Below are positions 7,608-16,182 of a stretch of 64,000 nt of DNA, in pieces. Position 1 is the stretch's first letter; every line of letters begins with the position of its first letter. The translations under genes were made by a program, and so were the position numbers. The DNA is from Phenylobacterium soli (GTDB taxonomy: Bacteria > Pseudomonadota > Alphaproteobacteria > Caulobacterales > Caulobacteraceae), in assembly GCF_003254475.1 (NCBI RefSeq), contig NZ_QFYQ01000001.1:2852001-2916000 (forward strand), given 5' to 3'. The notes under the pieces were generated by a model that saw only the letters and a program-made list of their open reading frames with translations, was not told where the DNA came from and did no database searches.

Positions 7608-8350
7608 GCCCTAAAGCCCTCGAAGATGAGGTTGTCGCAACCGTCCTTCACGGCCTCCCACTGCTCGGGCGACTTCACCGTCCAGGCGACGATGGGCATG
7701 CCCTGGCTGCGGAACTCGGCGGCCCTGGCGCTCGGCAGCATGTCGAGGCCCAGCGCCAGGAAGTGGGGCCTGGCGATCGCCACGTGCTCGAGGTTGGCGA
7801 AGGCCTTGCGCTGCTCTTCGTTCATCTGCGGGGCCCGGTCGTAGGAGTAGCTGTCCAGCCCCCTCAGAACGCCCGGGAAGCGCTCGGCGAACCAGGCGTG
7901 CGAATAGGGATTGAAGCCGATCACGCACACCGGGCCGGCGTGGTCGATGAGGATCTCGTGCACCCGCTGCTCGAGCGGGCCGACGTGGCCGTAGGGCGTC
8001 TTCAGCTCGACGTGCACCATCGCCCGGCGCCCGATCAGGGCGAGGGTCTCGGTAAGGGTCGGGATGCGCTCGTCCGTGCCCTTGAGCCGCAGCTCGGAGA
8101 GCTCGGCCAGGGTGCGGTCGGCGAGCTTGCCCGGCGCGCCGGTCATGCGCTCCAGCTTGTCGTCGTGGAACACCACGGCCTCGCCGTCGGCGGTCAGCTG
8201 GACGTCGAGCTCGACGCCGTAGCCGGCGGCGCAGGCGGCATGGAAGGCGCCGAGCGAGTTCTCCGGCGCGCCGTCGGGACTCCACAGCCCGCGGTGCGCG
8301 ACCGGCGGCGCGAAGAGCAGGTCCCAGGCCTCGCCGAAGCGCTGCCTCAC
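7604..8350 (-). CDS. Glycerophosphodiester phosphodiesterase family protein
   Basis: A 248-residue TIM-barrel GDPD. The signature HRG at about 19-21, followed by PENS, ELDVQLTADG and VVFHDD, contributes the catalytic histidines and metal-binding acids. It hydrolyses glycerophosphodiesters released from phospholipids into glycerol 3-phosphate and an alcohol. No signal peptide is seen, so it acts in the cytoplasm. It starts with GTG overlapping the RidA stop, and its own stop overlaps the start of the following gene, making a compact three-gene operon. Confidence 0.9.
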   Translation of the reverse strand: MRQRFGEAWDLLFAPPVAHRGLWSPDGAPENSLGAFHAACAAGYGVELDVQLTADGEAVVFHDDKLERMTGAPGKLADRTLAELSELRLKGTDERIPTLTETLALIGRRAMVHVELKTPYGHVGPLEQRVHEILIDHAGPVCVIGFNPYSHAWFAERFPGVLRGLDSYSYDRAPQMNEEQRKAFANLEHVAIARPHFLALGLDMLPSARAAEFRSQGMPIVAWTVKSPEQWEAVKDGCDNLIFEGFRA

Positions 8351-8808
8351 GACAGGGCCACCACCGCGTCGACCTCGACGGCGAAGTTCATCGGCAGGCG
8401 GTAGACGCCGACCGCCGAGCGGGCGTGGCGGCCCGCGTCGCCGAACACCTCGACCATCAGGTCCGAGGCGCCGTTCACCACCTGCGGGATCTCGAAGAAG
8501 CCGGGGCCCGCCTGGACGAAGCCGCCGAGCTTGATCACCCGCTTCACGCGGCCGAGGTGGCCTTCGCAGGCAGCCTTCATCTGGGCGATGAGGTTGATGC
8601 CGCAGAGCCGGGCGGCGCGCTTGGCAGTCTCGGCGTCGACGTCCTCGCCGACGATTCCCTTAACGCCGCCGGAGGCGTCCACCGACACCTGGCCGGAGAT
8701 GTGGATCAGGTCGCCGGTGCGCACGAACGGCACGTAGTTGGCGACGGGAGGATTGGGCTGCGGGAGGACGATCCCCAGCTCGGCGAGGCGGTCTTCGATC
8801 TGCGACAT
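8347..8808 (-). CDS. RidA/YjgF/Rut family protein
   Basis: A 153-residue member of the Rid superfamily, whose archetype deaminates reactive 2-aminoacrylate and other enamines/imines. The YVPFVRTGDLIHISGQV opening and the terminal RSAVGVYRLPMNFAVEVDAV are characteristic. The archetypal Arg of RidA (usually in a SR-x-CVEV context) is replaced by the PMNFAVE form of the long Rid1-7 type subfamilies, so enamine deaminase activity is uncertain. It is the first gene of the coupled RidA-GDPD-FemAB-like operon. Confidence 0.88.
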   Translation of the reverse strand: MSQIEDRLAELGIVLPQPNPPVANYVPFVRTGDLIHISGQVSVDASGGVKGIVGEDVDAETAKRAARLCGINLIAQMKAACEGHLGRVKRVIKLGGFVQAGPGFFEIPQVVNGASDLMVEVFGDAGRHARSAVGVYRLPMNFAVEVDAVVALS

Positions 8809-8840
8809 GGCCGCAGGTCTACAGCCGGGTTAGGCATGAG

Positions 8841-8869
8841 AAAAGGCCCGGACCTCACGGCCCGGGCCT
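8841..8869 (-). terminator. Intrinsic terminator of the phasin gene
   Basis: On the minus strand an 8-bp stem (AGGCCCGG / CCGGGCCT) with a ten-base loop is followed by TTTT. It lies 33 bases after the phasin stop. Confidence 0.8.
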
Positions 8870-8901
8870 ACGCTCGGTACGCTACTCTACTGAAGCTGGG
8901 C

Positions 8902-9465
8902 TCAGCGGGTCGCCTGCAGGCGGCCGACCACGTCGGAGACGCGCTCGTTGAGCGGCTTGAAGCTCTCCTTGAAGGAGGCGGTGAAGGTCTCGGTCATCTT
9001 GCCGATCTCACCGACGTAGGCTTCGAAGGCGCCCTTGGCGAAGGTGGTCTGCAGCTCGAAGAGCTCCTGCGGCGTCTTCGCGCCGGCCAGGGCCTTGGCG
9101 GCGCTCACCTGGGTCTCGAAGGCGTTCTTCGAGTAGGCGACGGCCTGGGCGCCCAGGGCCTTGGCGGCGCTCACCTGGGTCTCGAAGGCGTTCTTCGAGT
9201 AGGCGACGGCCTGGGCGCCCAGGGCTTCGGCGCCCTTGGCGGCGGCCGAGACCGACGCCGCGACGGCCTCGAAGTTCTTCTTGGAATGGGTGTTCGCCTC
9301 GGTCAGGGCGGCGAGGGTCTTCTCGACGCCGTCCTTGAAGGCGGTGTTGGCGGCGGTGGTGATCTGGTCGACCGTGGCGCGGGCGGCCTCGGCCTCCGGC
9401 TTCAGGCTTTCGACGGCGGCCTTCACCTTTTCGGCGGCCGGCTTGAGGGTTTCAGCAGCGTCCAT
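8902..9465 (-). CDS. Phasin family protein (PHA granule-associated)
   Basis: A 187-residue, almost entirely helical protein that coats polyhydroxyalkanoate granules. The phasin region spans the C-terminal half: TPQELFELQTTFAKGAFEAYV and MTETFTASFKESFKPLNERV. An exact 22-residue duplication (containing AQAVAYSKNAFETQVSAAKA) occurs around residues 85-128, encoded by a 66-bp tandem repeat. The ATG at 9465 fits the phasin start. Two TGCACTGCA sites upstream may be PhaR operators. The gene is single, with its own terminator. Confidence 0.85.
   Translation of the reverse strand: MDAAETLKPAAEKVKAAVESLKPEAEAARATVDQITTAANTAFKDGVEKTLAALTEANTHSKKNFEAVAASVSAAAKGAEALGAQAVAYSKNAFETQVSAAKALGAQAVAYSKNAFETQVSAAKALAGAKTPQELFELQTTFAKGAFEAYVGEIGKMTETFTASFKESFKPLNERVSDVVGRLQATR
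9087..9225 (-). repeat. 66-bp exact tandem duplication inside the phasin gene
   Basis: Bases 9087-9152 are repeated without change at 9153-9218, and the match continues seven bases into a third unit. The unit is in frame (22 codons), so it lengthens the helical region without disrupting it. Perfect identity including third codon positions indicates a recent event. Confidence 0.95.
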
Positions 9466-9575
9466 GGCTGGGCGTCCTTGAGCGATGGGGAGGAACGGCT
9501 CTTCGCCGCGATGCAACAGGCTTTGGCGGTAAGTTTGGGTACGAAACCCCCGACGTTGCCAGGACGCTCTCATGT

Positions 9576-9615
9576 TGCACTGCAGCAGTCAAGTGAATTT
9601 TTGTGCACTGCACAA
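9576..9615 (-). promoter_or_regulatory. Paired TGCACTGCA sites, candidate PhaR operators
   Basis: TGCACTGCA occurs at 9576-9584 and again at 9604-9612; the second is the core of a perfect 7+1+7 inverted repeat TTGTGCACTGCACAA. They sit 111-150 bases upstream of the phasin start. Alphaproteobacterial PhaR is known to bind TGC...GCA palindromes near phasin genes, so this fits, but the assignment is inference. The 28-bp phasing suggests binding at two sites about 2.7 helical turns apart. Confidence 0.45.
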
Positions 9616-9760
9616 TGACGAAAGCGTGACCGCATTTCCGCGACAATTCAGCCCGTTCAACTCCTTGTTTACCGTGGCGCAACCGTGAGCGTGCCATGGT
9701 ACCTACGATTCAGGCGTGGTGAGCCGCGCCCGGTAACGTTCAGATTCGACGGACGAAAGC

Positions 9761-11035
9761 ATGCTGAAGCACGCCCGCCGCCTTTTTGTGTCCCTTGGCT
9801 TGGCCGCCGCAACCCTGATGGCGGCCACCCCACCGGCGGCGCAGGCGCAGATCCCCTACTTCCGTAACCTGCTGGCCGCCACGAGCGGCCGCTATGCAGC
9901 GATCGTGGTGGACGCCAAGACCGGCGAGGTCCTCTACGACCGGCATGCGGACGCCCCGCGCTACCCGGCGTCGATCACCAAGGTGATGACGCTCTACCTC
10001 ACTTTCGAGGCGCTCTCGACGGGCAAGCTGCACCTGGACGACCGGGTGGTGTTCTCGCCCCACGCCTCGGCCCAGGCCCCCACCAAGCTGGGCGTCCGGC
10101 CCGGCGATTCGGTGAGCGTCAGCGAAGCCATCCAGGCGATGACCACCCTGTCGGCCAATGACGCCGCGGTGGCCATGGCCGAGAAGATCGGCGGCACTGA
10201 GAGCCGCTTCACCGCCCTGATGAACCTGCGCGCCCAGGAGCTGGGCATGCAGAACACCCACTTCGCCAACGCCAACGGCCTGCCCGACAGCCGCAACCTG
10301 TCGACGGCGCGGGACATCGCGATCCTGTCGCGGGCGGCGATGCGGGATTATCCGCAGTACTACCATTACTTCAGCCAGCGCTCGTTCACCTTCCGCGGCC
10401 GCTACGTCCAGAACCACAACCACATGCTGGAAGGCGTGCAGGGCGTCGACGGGCTGAAGACCGGCTTCACCAACGCCTCGGGCTTCAACATCGCCATCTC
10501 CGGCGTGCGCGACGGCCGCCGCCTGATCGTCGTGGTCCTGGGCGGCCCGACCCGCGTGCAGCGTGACCAGAACGCCGAGGACCTGCTGCTCACCGGCTTC
10601 GACGTCATGCGCCGCCGCGCCATGGGCGAGAAGCTGACGATCGCCCAGAACCTGTTCGAGCCGGAGCCCACCGGCCCGGTGGTCCGCCCGCCGGTCGAAC
10701 AGGGTGACGGCGACCAGGACGCCCTGAAGATCGAGCTGACCTCGGCCCCGCCACCGCGGGCCAAGGTGCGAGGCCAGCCGGCCAAGCCGGCGGCCAAGGC
10801 CGAGCGCTGGGGCGTGCAGGTGGGCGAGTTCCGCAGCCGCGCCGACGCCAAGGAGCAGATCGCCCTCGTCCAGCGCAAGTTCGGCAGGCACTTCGACAGC
10901 GCCGATGGCGCGGCCGAGAAGGCCGGCCGCCGCTACCGGGCGGTGTTCACCGGCTTCTCGCAAGGCGAGGCCAAGGACGCCTGCCGCGCCCTGAAGGCCA
11001 AGCGCCTCGCCTGCGCGGTCGTCGAGCCGAGCTGA
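9761..11035 (+). CDS. D-alanyl-D-alanine carboxypeptidase with C-terminal SPOR domain
   Basis: A 424-residue periplasmic penicillin-binding protein of the S11 class that trims the terminal D-Ala from peptidoglycan stem peptides. A signal peptide (1-30) is followed by the three catalytic motifs: SITK (71-74), SAN (131-133) and KTG (233-235). After a Pro-rich linker, the last 75 residues (RWGVQVGEFRSRADAKEQI onward) form a SPOR domain, which binds denuded glycan strands and recruits proteins to the division septum. This pairing suggests a septal role. A strong terminator follows. Confidence 0.93.
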   Translation: MLKHARRLFVSLGLAAATLMAATPPAAQAQIPYFRNLLAATSGRYAAIVVDAKTGEVLYDRHADAPRYPASITKVMTLYLTFEALSTGKLHLDDRVVFSPHASAQAPTKLGVRPGDSVSVSEAIQAMTTLSANDAAVAMAEKIGGTESRFTALMNLRAQELGMQNTHFANANGLPDSRNLSTARDIAILSRAAMRDYPQYYHYFSQRSFTFRGRYVQNHNHMLEGVQGVDGLKTGFTNASGFNIAISGVRDGRRLIVVVLGGPTRVQRDQNAEDLLLTGFDVMRRRAMGEKLTIAQNLFEPEPTGPVVRPPVEQGDGDQDALKIELTSAPPPRAKVRGQPAKPAAKAERWGVQVGEFRSRADAKEQIALVQRKFGRHFDSADGAAEKAGRRYRAVFTGFSQGEAKDACRALKAKRLACAVVEPS

Positions 11036-11064
11036 CCCACGACGAGAACATGGCGGGGCGCCAG

Positions 11065-11097
11065 AGGCCCTGGGGAGCGATCCCCGGGGCCTTTCTC
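11065..11097 (+). terminator. Intrinsic terminator after the DD-carboxypeptidase gene
   Basis: A long stem AGGCCC(T)GGGGA / TCCCC(G)GGGCCT with a GCGA loop, followed by TTTCTCTT. It lies 30 bases after the stop. Confidence 0.85.
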
Positions 11098-11107
11098 TTG
11101 CGCGCCT

Positions 11108-11557
11108 TCAGCCGCCGAGCAGGCGATCCCGGGCGGCGTTGAGCTGGGCGGCGAGGCCTGAGGTTCCGCCCTTGTCCGGATGGGCCATGCGCATCAGCCG
11201 CGAATAGGCCGCCTGGATCTCCTCTCGTCCGGCCTGCGGACTGACGCCGAGGATCGACCGCGCTTCGGCCAGCGACATGGCCTCTCGCCGCGGCGGCGGA
11301 GCCTCGCCCCGCCCTGCCCTCGGATTGACCCTCGGGTTGAACCTGGTCGTGCCGGCGAGGCTGAGGCCGATGGCGACGAGCGCCAGGGCCGGCAGCCAGG
11401 CCTCGCGCACCCCGAGGTAGGCGGCGGCCACGAGGCAGGCCAGAGCCCCCGTCCCCGATGCGAACCGCCACTCACGGCGGATCCTCACCGGTCGCCCGGC
11501 GCGGCCCGCCGTGACCAGCACCAGCAGGATCAGGCCGCCGAGGATCAGGTAGATCAT
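11108..11557 (-). CDS. Membrane-anchored J-domain protein
   Basis: A 149-residue protein with two hydrophobic segments (about 2-18 and 32-70) followed by a C-terminal J domain containing the essential HPD in MAHPDKGG (near residue 125). J domains stimulate DnaK ATPase, so this is a DnaK co-chaperone tethered at the inner membrane, comparable in layout to short DjlA/TIM14-like proteins. It follows mipZ by five bases on the same strand and probably shares its transcript. Confidence 0.82.
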   Translation of the reverse strand: MIYLILGGLILLVLVTAGRAGRPVRIRREWRFASGTGALACLVAAAYLGVREAWLPALALVAIGLSLAGTTRFNPRVNPRAGRGEAPPPRREAMSLAEARSILGVSPQAGREEIQAAYSRLMRMAHPDKGGTSGLAAQLNAARDRLLGG

Positions 11558-11561
11558 CCGC

Positions 11562-12368
11562 CTATTCTGCGGCGATCGGCTCCACGTCCGCAAACCCGGA
11601 GAGGCCGAGGGCGGCCATCAGGGCGCGCAGTTCCTGGCGCGCGGCCACGTGCTGCAGCGACATGGCCACGGGCCGGATGGACGGCGAGAGGTCGGCGATG
11701 GTCAGGCCGAAGGGGAAGAGCTCGCGGTAGATCACGCGATCGCGCAGGCCCGGCCCGACGCGGAAGCCGACCTTGCGCGACAGCGCCTGCACCCGCTCGT
11801 CCAGGCGCTTGCGGTTGCGCGCCTCGGTGGGCGCCAGGCGGTTCCGCAGCACCACCCAGTCGATCATCTTGCGGTCGATGGCGGCGCGCTGCTTGCGGCA
11901 TTCCCACACCGTTTCGGCGTAGAGGCTGTGGCGCTTCAGCTCGAGGGTCACGGGATCGACCACGCCGAGCATGTCGAAGTCCACGAAGCTGTCGTTCATC
12001 GGCGTGACGATCAGGTCGGCCTTGGCGTGCGCCGAACGGCTGACCGCCGTGTCGCTGCCAGGCGTGTCGATGAGCACGAAGTCGGCGGCCTCGCGCGCCT
12101 GGGCGAAGGCGTCTTCGAAGCGGGCGTCGGCGTCCGCGCCGAGCGGCACCGCGAACTCGGCGGGCATCGGAGCCTCGGCGCCGTTCGCCGCCAGCCAGGC
12201 GCGCCGGTTGGCGAAGAAGTGGGCCATCGACTGCTGTCGCAGGTCGAGATCGATGGTGGCGACGCGGGCGCCCGCGTGCAGCAGGGCCGTGGCCGTATGG
12301 ATGGCGATGGTGGACTTGCCCGCCCCACCCTTCTCGTTGCCGACTACGATGACGCTGGCCTGAGGCAT
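11562..12368 (-). CDS. mipZ: Division-plane positioning ATPase MipZ
   Basis: A 268-residue ParA/MinD-type ATPase. MipZ forms a bipolar gradient through ParB and inhibits FtsZ polymerisation near the poles, placing the septum at mid-cell. It has the deviant Walker A box KGGAGKST (13-20), Walker B-like DFVLIDTPGSD, and the MipZ-typical TPMNDSFVDFDMLG and GLRDRVIYRELFPFGLT segments. The ATG at 12368 has GGAG nine bases upstream. Orientation is divergent from panC. The presence of minCDE 12 kb away is notable. Confidence 0.95.
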   Translation of the reverse strand: MPQASVIVVGNEKGGAGKSTIAIHTATALLHAGARVATIDLDLRQQSMAHFFANRRAWLAANGAEAPMPAEFAVPLGADADARFEDAFAQAREAADFVLIDTPGSDTAVSRSAHAKADLIVTPMNDSFVDFDMLGVVDPVTLELKRHSLYAETVWECRKQRAAIDRKMIDWVVLRNRLAPTEARNRKRLDERVQALSRKVGFRVGPGLRDRVIYRELFPFGLTIADLSPSIRPVAMSLQHVAARQELRALMAALGLSGFADVEPIAAE

Positions 12369-12507
12369 GCGCTCGATCTCCAAGTCCTCGGCGAAGGCCG
12401 ACTCAATCGGCCCTAGCTGAGCGCGGCGGGGGAAGTCGCGTCAACGCGGCGTCGCGTGGCGCCTGTGGATGGACTTGCGCCGCCGCCCCCGCCATAAGCC
12501 GCTTCCC

Positions 12508-13365
12508 ATGAGCCAGATGACGCCGCCCATCGTCCGCACCGTGGCCGAGCTTCGCGCCCATGTGCGCCGCTGGCGGGCCGAGGGCGAAACCGTGGGCTTC
12601 GTGCCCACCATGGGCGCCCTGCACGAGGGTCACCTGTCGCTGGTGCGCCTGGCCAAGAGCCGGGCGACGCGGGCCGTGGCCAGTGTCTTCGTCAACCCCA
12701 CCCAGTTCGGACCCAACGAGGACTTCGAAGCCTATCCCCGCGGCGAGGCGCAAGACGCCGAGTTGCTGGCCAGCGTCGGCTGCAACCTGCTCTACGCCCC
12801 GACGGTCGGCGAGATGTACCCTGAAGGCTTCTCCACCACGGTGACGGTGGCCGGCGTCTCGGAGCCGCTCGACGGTGCGGCGCGCCCCGGCCACTTCGCG
12901 GGGGTCGCGACGGTGGTCTCCAAGCTGCTCCTGCAGTGTGGTCCGGATGTCGCGGTGTTCGGTGAGAAGGACTATCAGCAGCTGCAGGTGATCCGCCGCC
13001 TGACGCGCGACCTCGACATTCCGGTGGAGATCATCGGCGGTCCGACCGCCCGGGCCGACGACGGCCTCGCCCTCTCCTCCCGCAACGCCTATCTCACCCC
13101 TGAAGAGCGGCAGGTGGCGCCGGAGATCCACCGCACCCTCACGGCCGCCATCGAGCAGCTCCACGCCGGCCGGCCCGTCGCCGAGGTGGAGGCCGGGGCG
13201 ATCGCCCGGCTGTCGGCCGCCGGTTTCGCCCGCGTGGACTATGTGGAGGTGCGCGGCGCCGGCGATCTCGCCCGCCTCGGGCCCGGGCCGATCACCCCGC
13301 CGGCGCGGATCCTGGCGGCGGCGTTTCTGGGCAAGACCCGCCTGATCGACAACATGGCGGTCTGA
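12508..13365 (+). CDS. panC: Pantoate--beta-alanine ligase
   Basis: A 285-residue enzyme that condenses pantoate with beta-alanine using ATP, giving pantothenate for coenzyme A. The [10 protein letters not shown] motif (33-42) carries the HxGH ATP-binding signature; [13 protein letters not shown] and [14 protein letters not shown] line the active site, and [10 protein letters not shown] supplies the KMSKS-like serines. Length is normal for the family. ATG at 12508 is chosen because the preceding Arg-rich codons are not conserved. No panB or panD is adjacent. Confidence 0.95.
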   Translation: MSQMTPPIVRTVAELRAHVRRWRAEGETVGFVPTMGALHEGHLSLVRLAKSRATRAVASVFVNPTQFGPNEDFEAYPRGEAQDAELLASVGCNLLYAPTVGEMYPEGFSTTVTVAGVSEPLDGAARPGHFAGVATVVSKLLLQCGPDVAVFGEKDYQQLQVIRRLTRDLDIPVEIIGGPTARADDGLALSSRNAYLTPEERQVAPEIHRTLTAAIEQLHAGRPVAEVEAGAIARLSAAGFARVDYVEVRGAGDLARLGPGPITPPARILAAAFLGKTRLIDNMAV

Positions 13366-13639
13366 AGGTTCCCTGCGACCTCTGCGGCGCGTTGACGCAC
13401 AGCCAAGCTGTCGGACAAGTCGACCTCCGCTGAAACAGCTAAGCTACGACCGACGAAAGGTCAGAGACTTAGCACTCTACGGCAAAGCTTGGCGATGAGC
13501 CGGGCCTATACCCGCGTAAGTGCTCATTTGATCTACCTCAGGTGGCTGCGACAACTTCGCTGTACCGGTTCTTAATGCCGACACACTAGGGTCTCGACCG
13601 CGCAGCACGGGGGCCTGCGCGCCCAGCACCGGACCTCAG

Positions 13640-15757
13640 ATGGCTCTCTACAAATTCAACGGCGAGGCCGCCGCCGAGACGGCTGCGCCCGTGCAGAACT
13701 TCTATGGCGTCAGCGGCGCGGTCGACAGCGAGACCGGCGGCGCCCAGGCCGAGTCCTTCTGGGGCGGCGACGGCGACCTGATGGTCGGGGCCGGCGGGGA
13801 CGACACCTACTACATCAAGTCGGCGACGGACCGCGTGGTCGAGCAGGCTGGCGGCGGGACCGACCTGATCCACGCCTGGCGCAACATCAACCTCGCCGAC
13901 TACGCGAACGTTGAGAATCTCGCCGTGGACAGCGACGGCGTCTATGGCGCGGGCGACGGCCACGACAACGTCATCTACGCCGGCTCCGGGACCGAGCAGC
14001 TCTACGGCGGCGGCGGGCAGGACGTGCTGGTGGCGGGCTCGGGCAAGGACACCTTCATCGTCAAGGCGGGGGAAGGCTCGGACGCGATCTACGGCTTCAA
14101 GACCGCCACCGACGTGGTCCGGCTGAGCGCCGGCTTCACCAGCTTCGCCGACGTCCAGGCGCACATGACCCAGGTCGGCGCCGACACGAAGATCGACTTC
14201 GGCGGCGGCGAGGGCCTCATCCTGCGCGGCGTCCAGGCCAGCGCCCTGACCGGCGCCAATTTCCAGCTCGAGCTCGCGCCGGCCCGGCTTGGGGCCATGA
14301 CCTTCCACGATGAGTTCTCGGGGCCCCTCTCCCTCTACGACAAGGAGAGCAATCCGGGCGGGACCTGGCGGCCGGACTACGACCTGCAGGGTACGCAGGG
14401 GGCCGGCTCCTACACCCTGTCGAGCAACGGCGAGCGGCAGATCTACACCTCGCCCTACTTTCGCGATCACAACGGCGACTTCGCTGAGAGTCCGTTCGTC
14501 TCGAACGGCGACGGGACCCTGTCGATCATCGCCCGGCCGTCGAGCAATCCGGAGATCTTCGGCTATGGCTACACCTCGGGGATGATCTCCTCGAAGGAGA
14601 GCTTCGCCCAGACCTACGGCTACTTCGAGATGCGCGCCGAGCTGCCGCACGCGGCGGGCGGCTGGCCGGCGTTCTGGCTATTGCCGGCGGACCGCTCCTG
14701 GCCCCCCGAGCTCGACGTGATGGAGACCCTGACCAACGATCCGCACGCGGACTGGACCACGGCCCATTCCGGCGTCGGCGGCACGCACACCTCGAGCGGC
14801 ATCGCTTCCTACATCCCGGACACCGCCGACGGCTTCCACACCTATGGGGTCCTTTGGACGTCCTCGGACCTCGTCTGGTACGTGGACAATGTGGAGGTCT
14901 TCCACGCCGCCACGCCGGCGGACATGAACAAGCCGATGTACATGATCGCGAACCTGGCCCTCGGCGGCTGGGGCGGCTCGATCGACAACGCGGCCATGCC
15001 GGCCGAGATGAAGATCGACTACATACGGGCCTACAGCCTTGGCTCGACCGCGACGGCGAGCCCGCCGCCGGTCGTTTCGCCTCCTCCGCCCACCGGCAGC
15101 GGGCAGGCCACCTCCCCGCTCCAGCCGACCTCGGGCTCAGATGTGCTGCAGGCCAGCGCCGGCCAGGCCGAGATCCACGGCGGCGCCGGCGCCGACACCC
15201 TGACCGGCTGGTCCGGGAATTCCTTCCTCACCGGCGACGACGGCGACGATCTGATCAACGGCGGTTCCGGCTTTGACCGCACCAACGGCAACGCCGGAAA
15301 CGACACCGTCCACGGCAATGGCGGGGACGACTGGGTCACCGGCGGGCGCGACAACGACCTGCTGTTCGGCGACGACGGCCGCGACATCCTCAATGGCAAT
15401 CTCGGCAACGACACCATGGACGGAGGGGCCGGCGACGACGTGGTCCGCGGTGGCCAGGGCGACGACCTGCTCAAGGGCGGCGACGGGGCCGACTGGCTGA
15501 CCGGCGACCGGGGTTCCGACACCCTCACCGGCGGCGCCGGCGCGGACACCTTCCAGCTGTTCTCCGGCTCGGGCGCGGACCGCGTGACCGACTTCAACGC
15601 GGCCGAAGGCGATCACGTCGCCCTCGACGTCGGCGTGCATTATCAGGCGTCCCAGGTGGGCGCCGACACTATGGTGACGCTCGACACCGGGGACAGTCTG
15701 ACGCTCGCCGGCGTGTCGTTGTCGTCCCTGCCGCCCGGCTGGATCTTCCAGGCCTGA
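13640..15757 (+). CDS. Secreted GH16 glycoside hydrolase with flanking RTX repeats
   Basis: A 705-residue enzyme predicted to hydrolyse beta-1,3/1,4-glucans or related galactans outside the cell. Residues 1-215 hold an RTX-like calcium-binding region (GAGGDDTYY, GGGGQDVLVAG). The GH16 domain spans about 218-465 with the catalytic ELDVME at 357-362 (nucleophile E357, acid/base E362). A Pro-rich linker leads to a C-terminal block of nonapeptide GGxGxD repeats (about 505-640) that bind calcium. There is no Sec signal, consistent with type I secretion through the C terminus, although no transporter genes are nearby. It is paralogous to the next gene. Confidence 0.9.
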   Translation: MALYKFNGEAAAETAAPVQNFYGVSGAVDSETGGAQAESFWGGDGDLMVGAGGDDTYYIKSATDRVVEQAGGGTDLIHAWRNINLADYANVENLAVDSDGVYGAGDGHDNVIYAGSGTEQLYGGGGQDVLVAGSGKDTFIVKAGEGSDAIYGFKTATDVVRLSAGFTSFADVQAHMTQVGADTKIDFGGGEGLILRGVQASALTGANFQLELAPARLGAMTFHDEFSGPLSLYDKESNPGGTWRPDYDLQGTQGAGSYTLSSNGERQIYTSPYFRDHNGDFAESPFVSNGDGTLSIIARPSSNPEIFGYGYTSGMISSKESFAQTYGYFEMRAELPHAAGGWPAFWLLPADRSWPPELDVMETLTNDPHADWTTAHSGVGGTHTSSGIASYIPDTADGFHTYGVLWTSSDLVWYVDNVEVFHAATPADMNKPMYMIANLALGGWGGSIDNAAMPAEMKIDYIRAYSLGSTATASPPPVVSPPPPTGSGQATSPLQPTSGSDVLQASAGQAEIHGGAGADTLTGWSGNSFLTGDDGDDLINGGSGFDRTNGNAGNDTVHGNGGDDWVTGGRDNDLLFGDDGRDILNGNLGNDTMDGGAGDDVVRGGQGDDLLKGGDGADWLTGDRGSDTLTGGAGADTFQLFSGSGADRVTDFNAAEGDHVALDVGVHYQASQVGADTMVTLDTGDSLTLAGVSLSSLPPGWIFQA

Positions 15758-16182
15758 GCTGCGCAATCGCGCGAGCTGTCGCAGGGGCCGCGGCAGGCGG
15801 TCGCGCGACCCCTGCGACCCATGCGGCGGCCCGCCACACCTTAGCTGTGACAAGGCGACACAGCAGAGGTGTGCGGATGCGCGCACCCTGGTCCTGAGAA
15901 GCGCTTTCAAGCGCTACCCTAAGCTGTGGATACAGCAGCGCTTTTTCCGATGATTCCGCCTGTCTTCTCAGCCCGTTGCAGGCGTTTGCGGCGACGCTTG
16001 CCGTGGCTTCCGCACCGGCGCTGCGCCGACGCCCGGAACAGGTCCCCGCACCGCCGCCAAGGCCAAGCTGCGACATCTCTAGCCGGTGATTTCGCAAGGC
16101 CGATGGCTAACTTCCCGGCCGACGCGCAGCCAGCGCTCAGCACAACCTCGCGGCGCAGCCGCCAGCGGACGGGAACTACAAG
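15758..16182. other. Intergenic spacer between the two GH16 genes
   Basis: The 425-bp stretch has no credible gene. It holds a 10-bp inverted repeat GTCGCAGGGG / CCCCTGCGAC (15778-15787 and 15809-15818), which may end transcription of the first gene although no T run follows. A second, perfect 7+2+7 palindrome AGCGCTT-TC-AAGCGCT (15900-15915) could be an operator for the downstream gene. No matching palindrome was noticed before the first GH16 gene. Confidence 0.5.

Noticed and set aside
9087..9225. CRISPR-like direct repeats.
   Set aside because: Only two contiguous copies with no spacers, in frame inside a coding gene.
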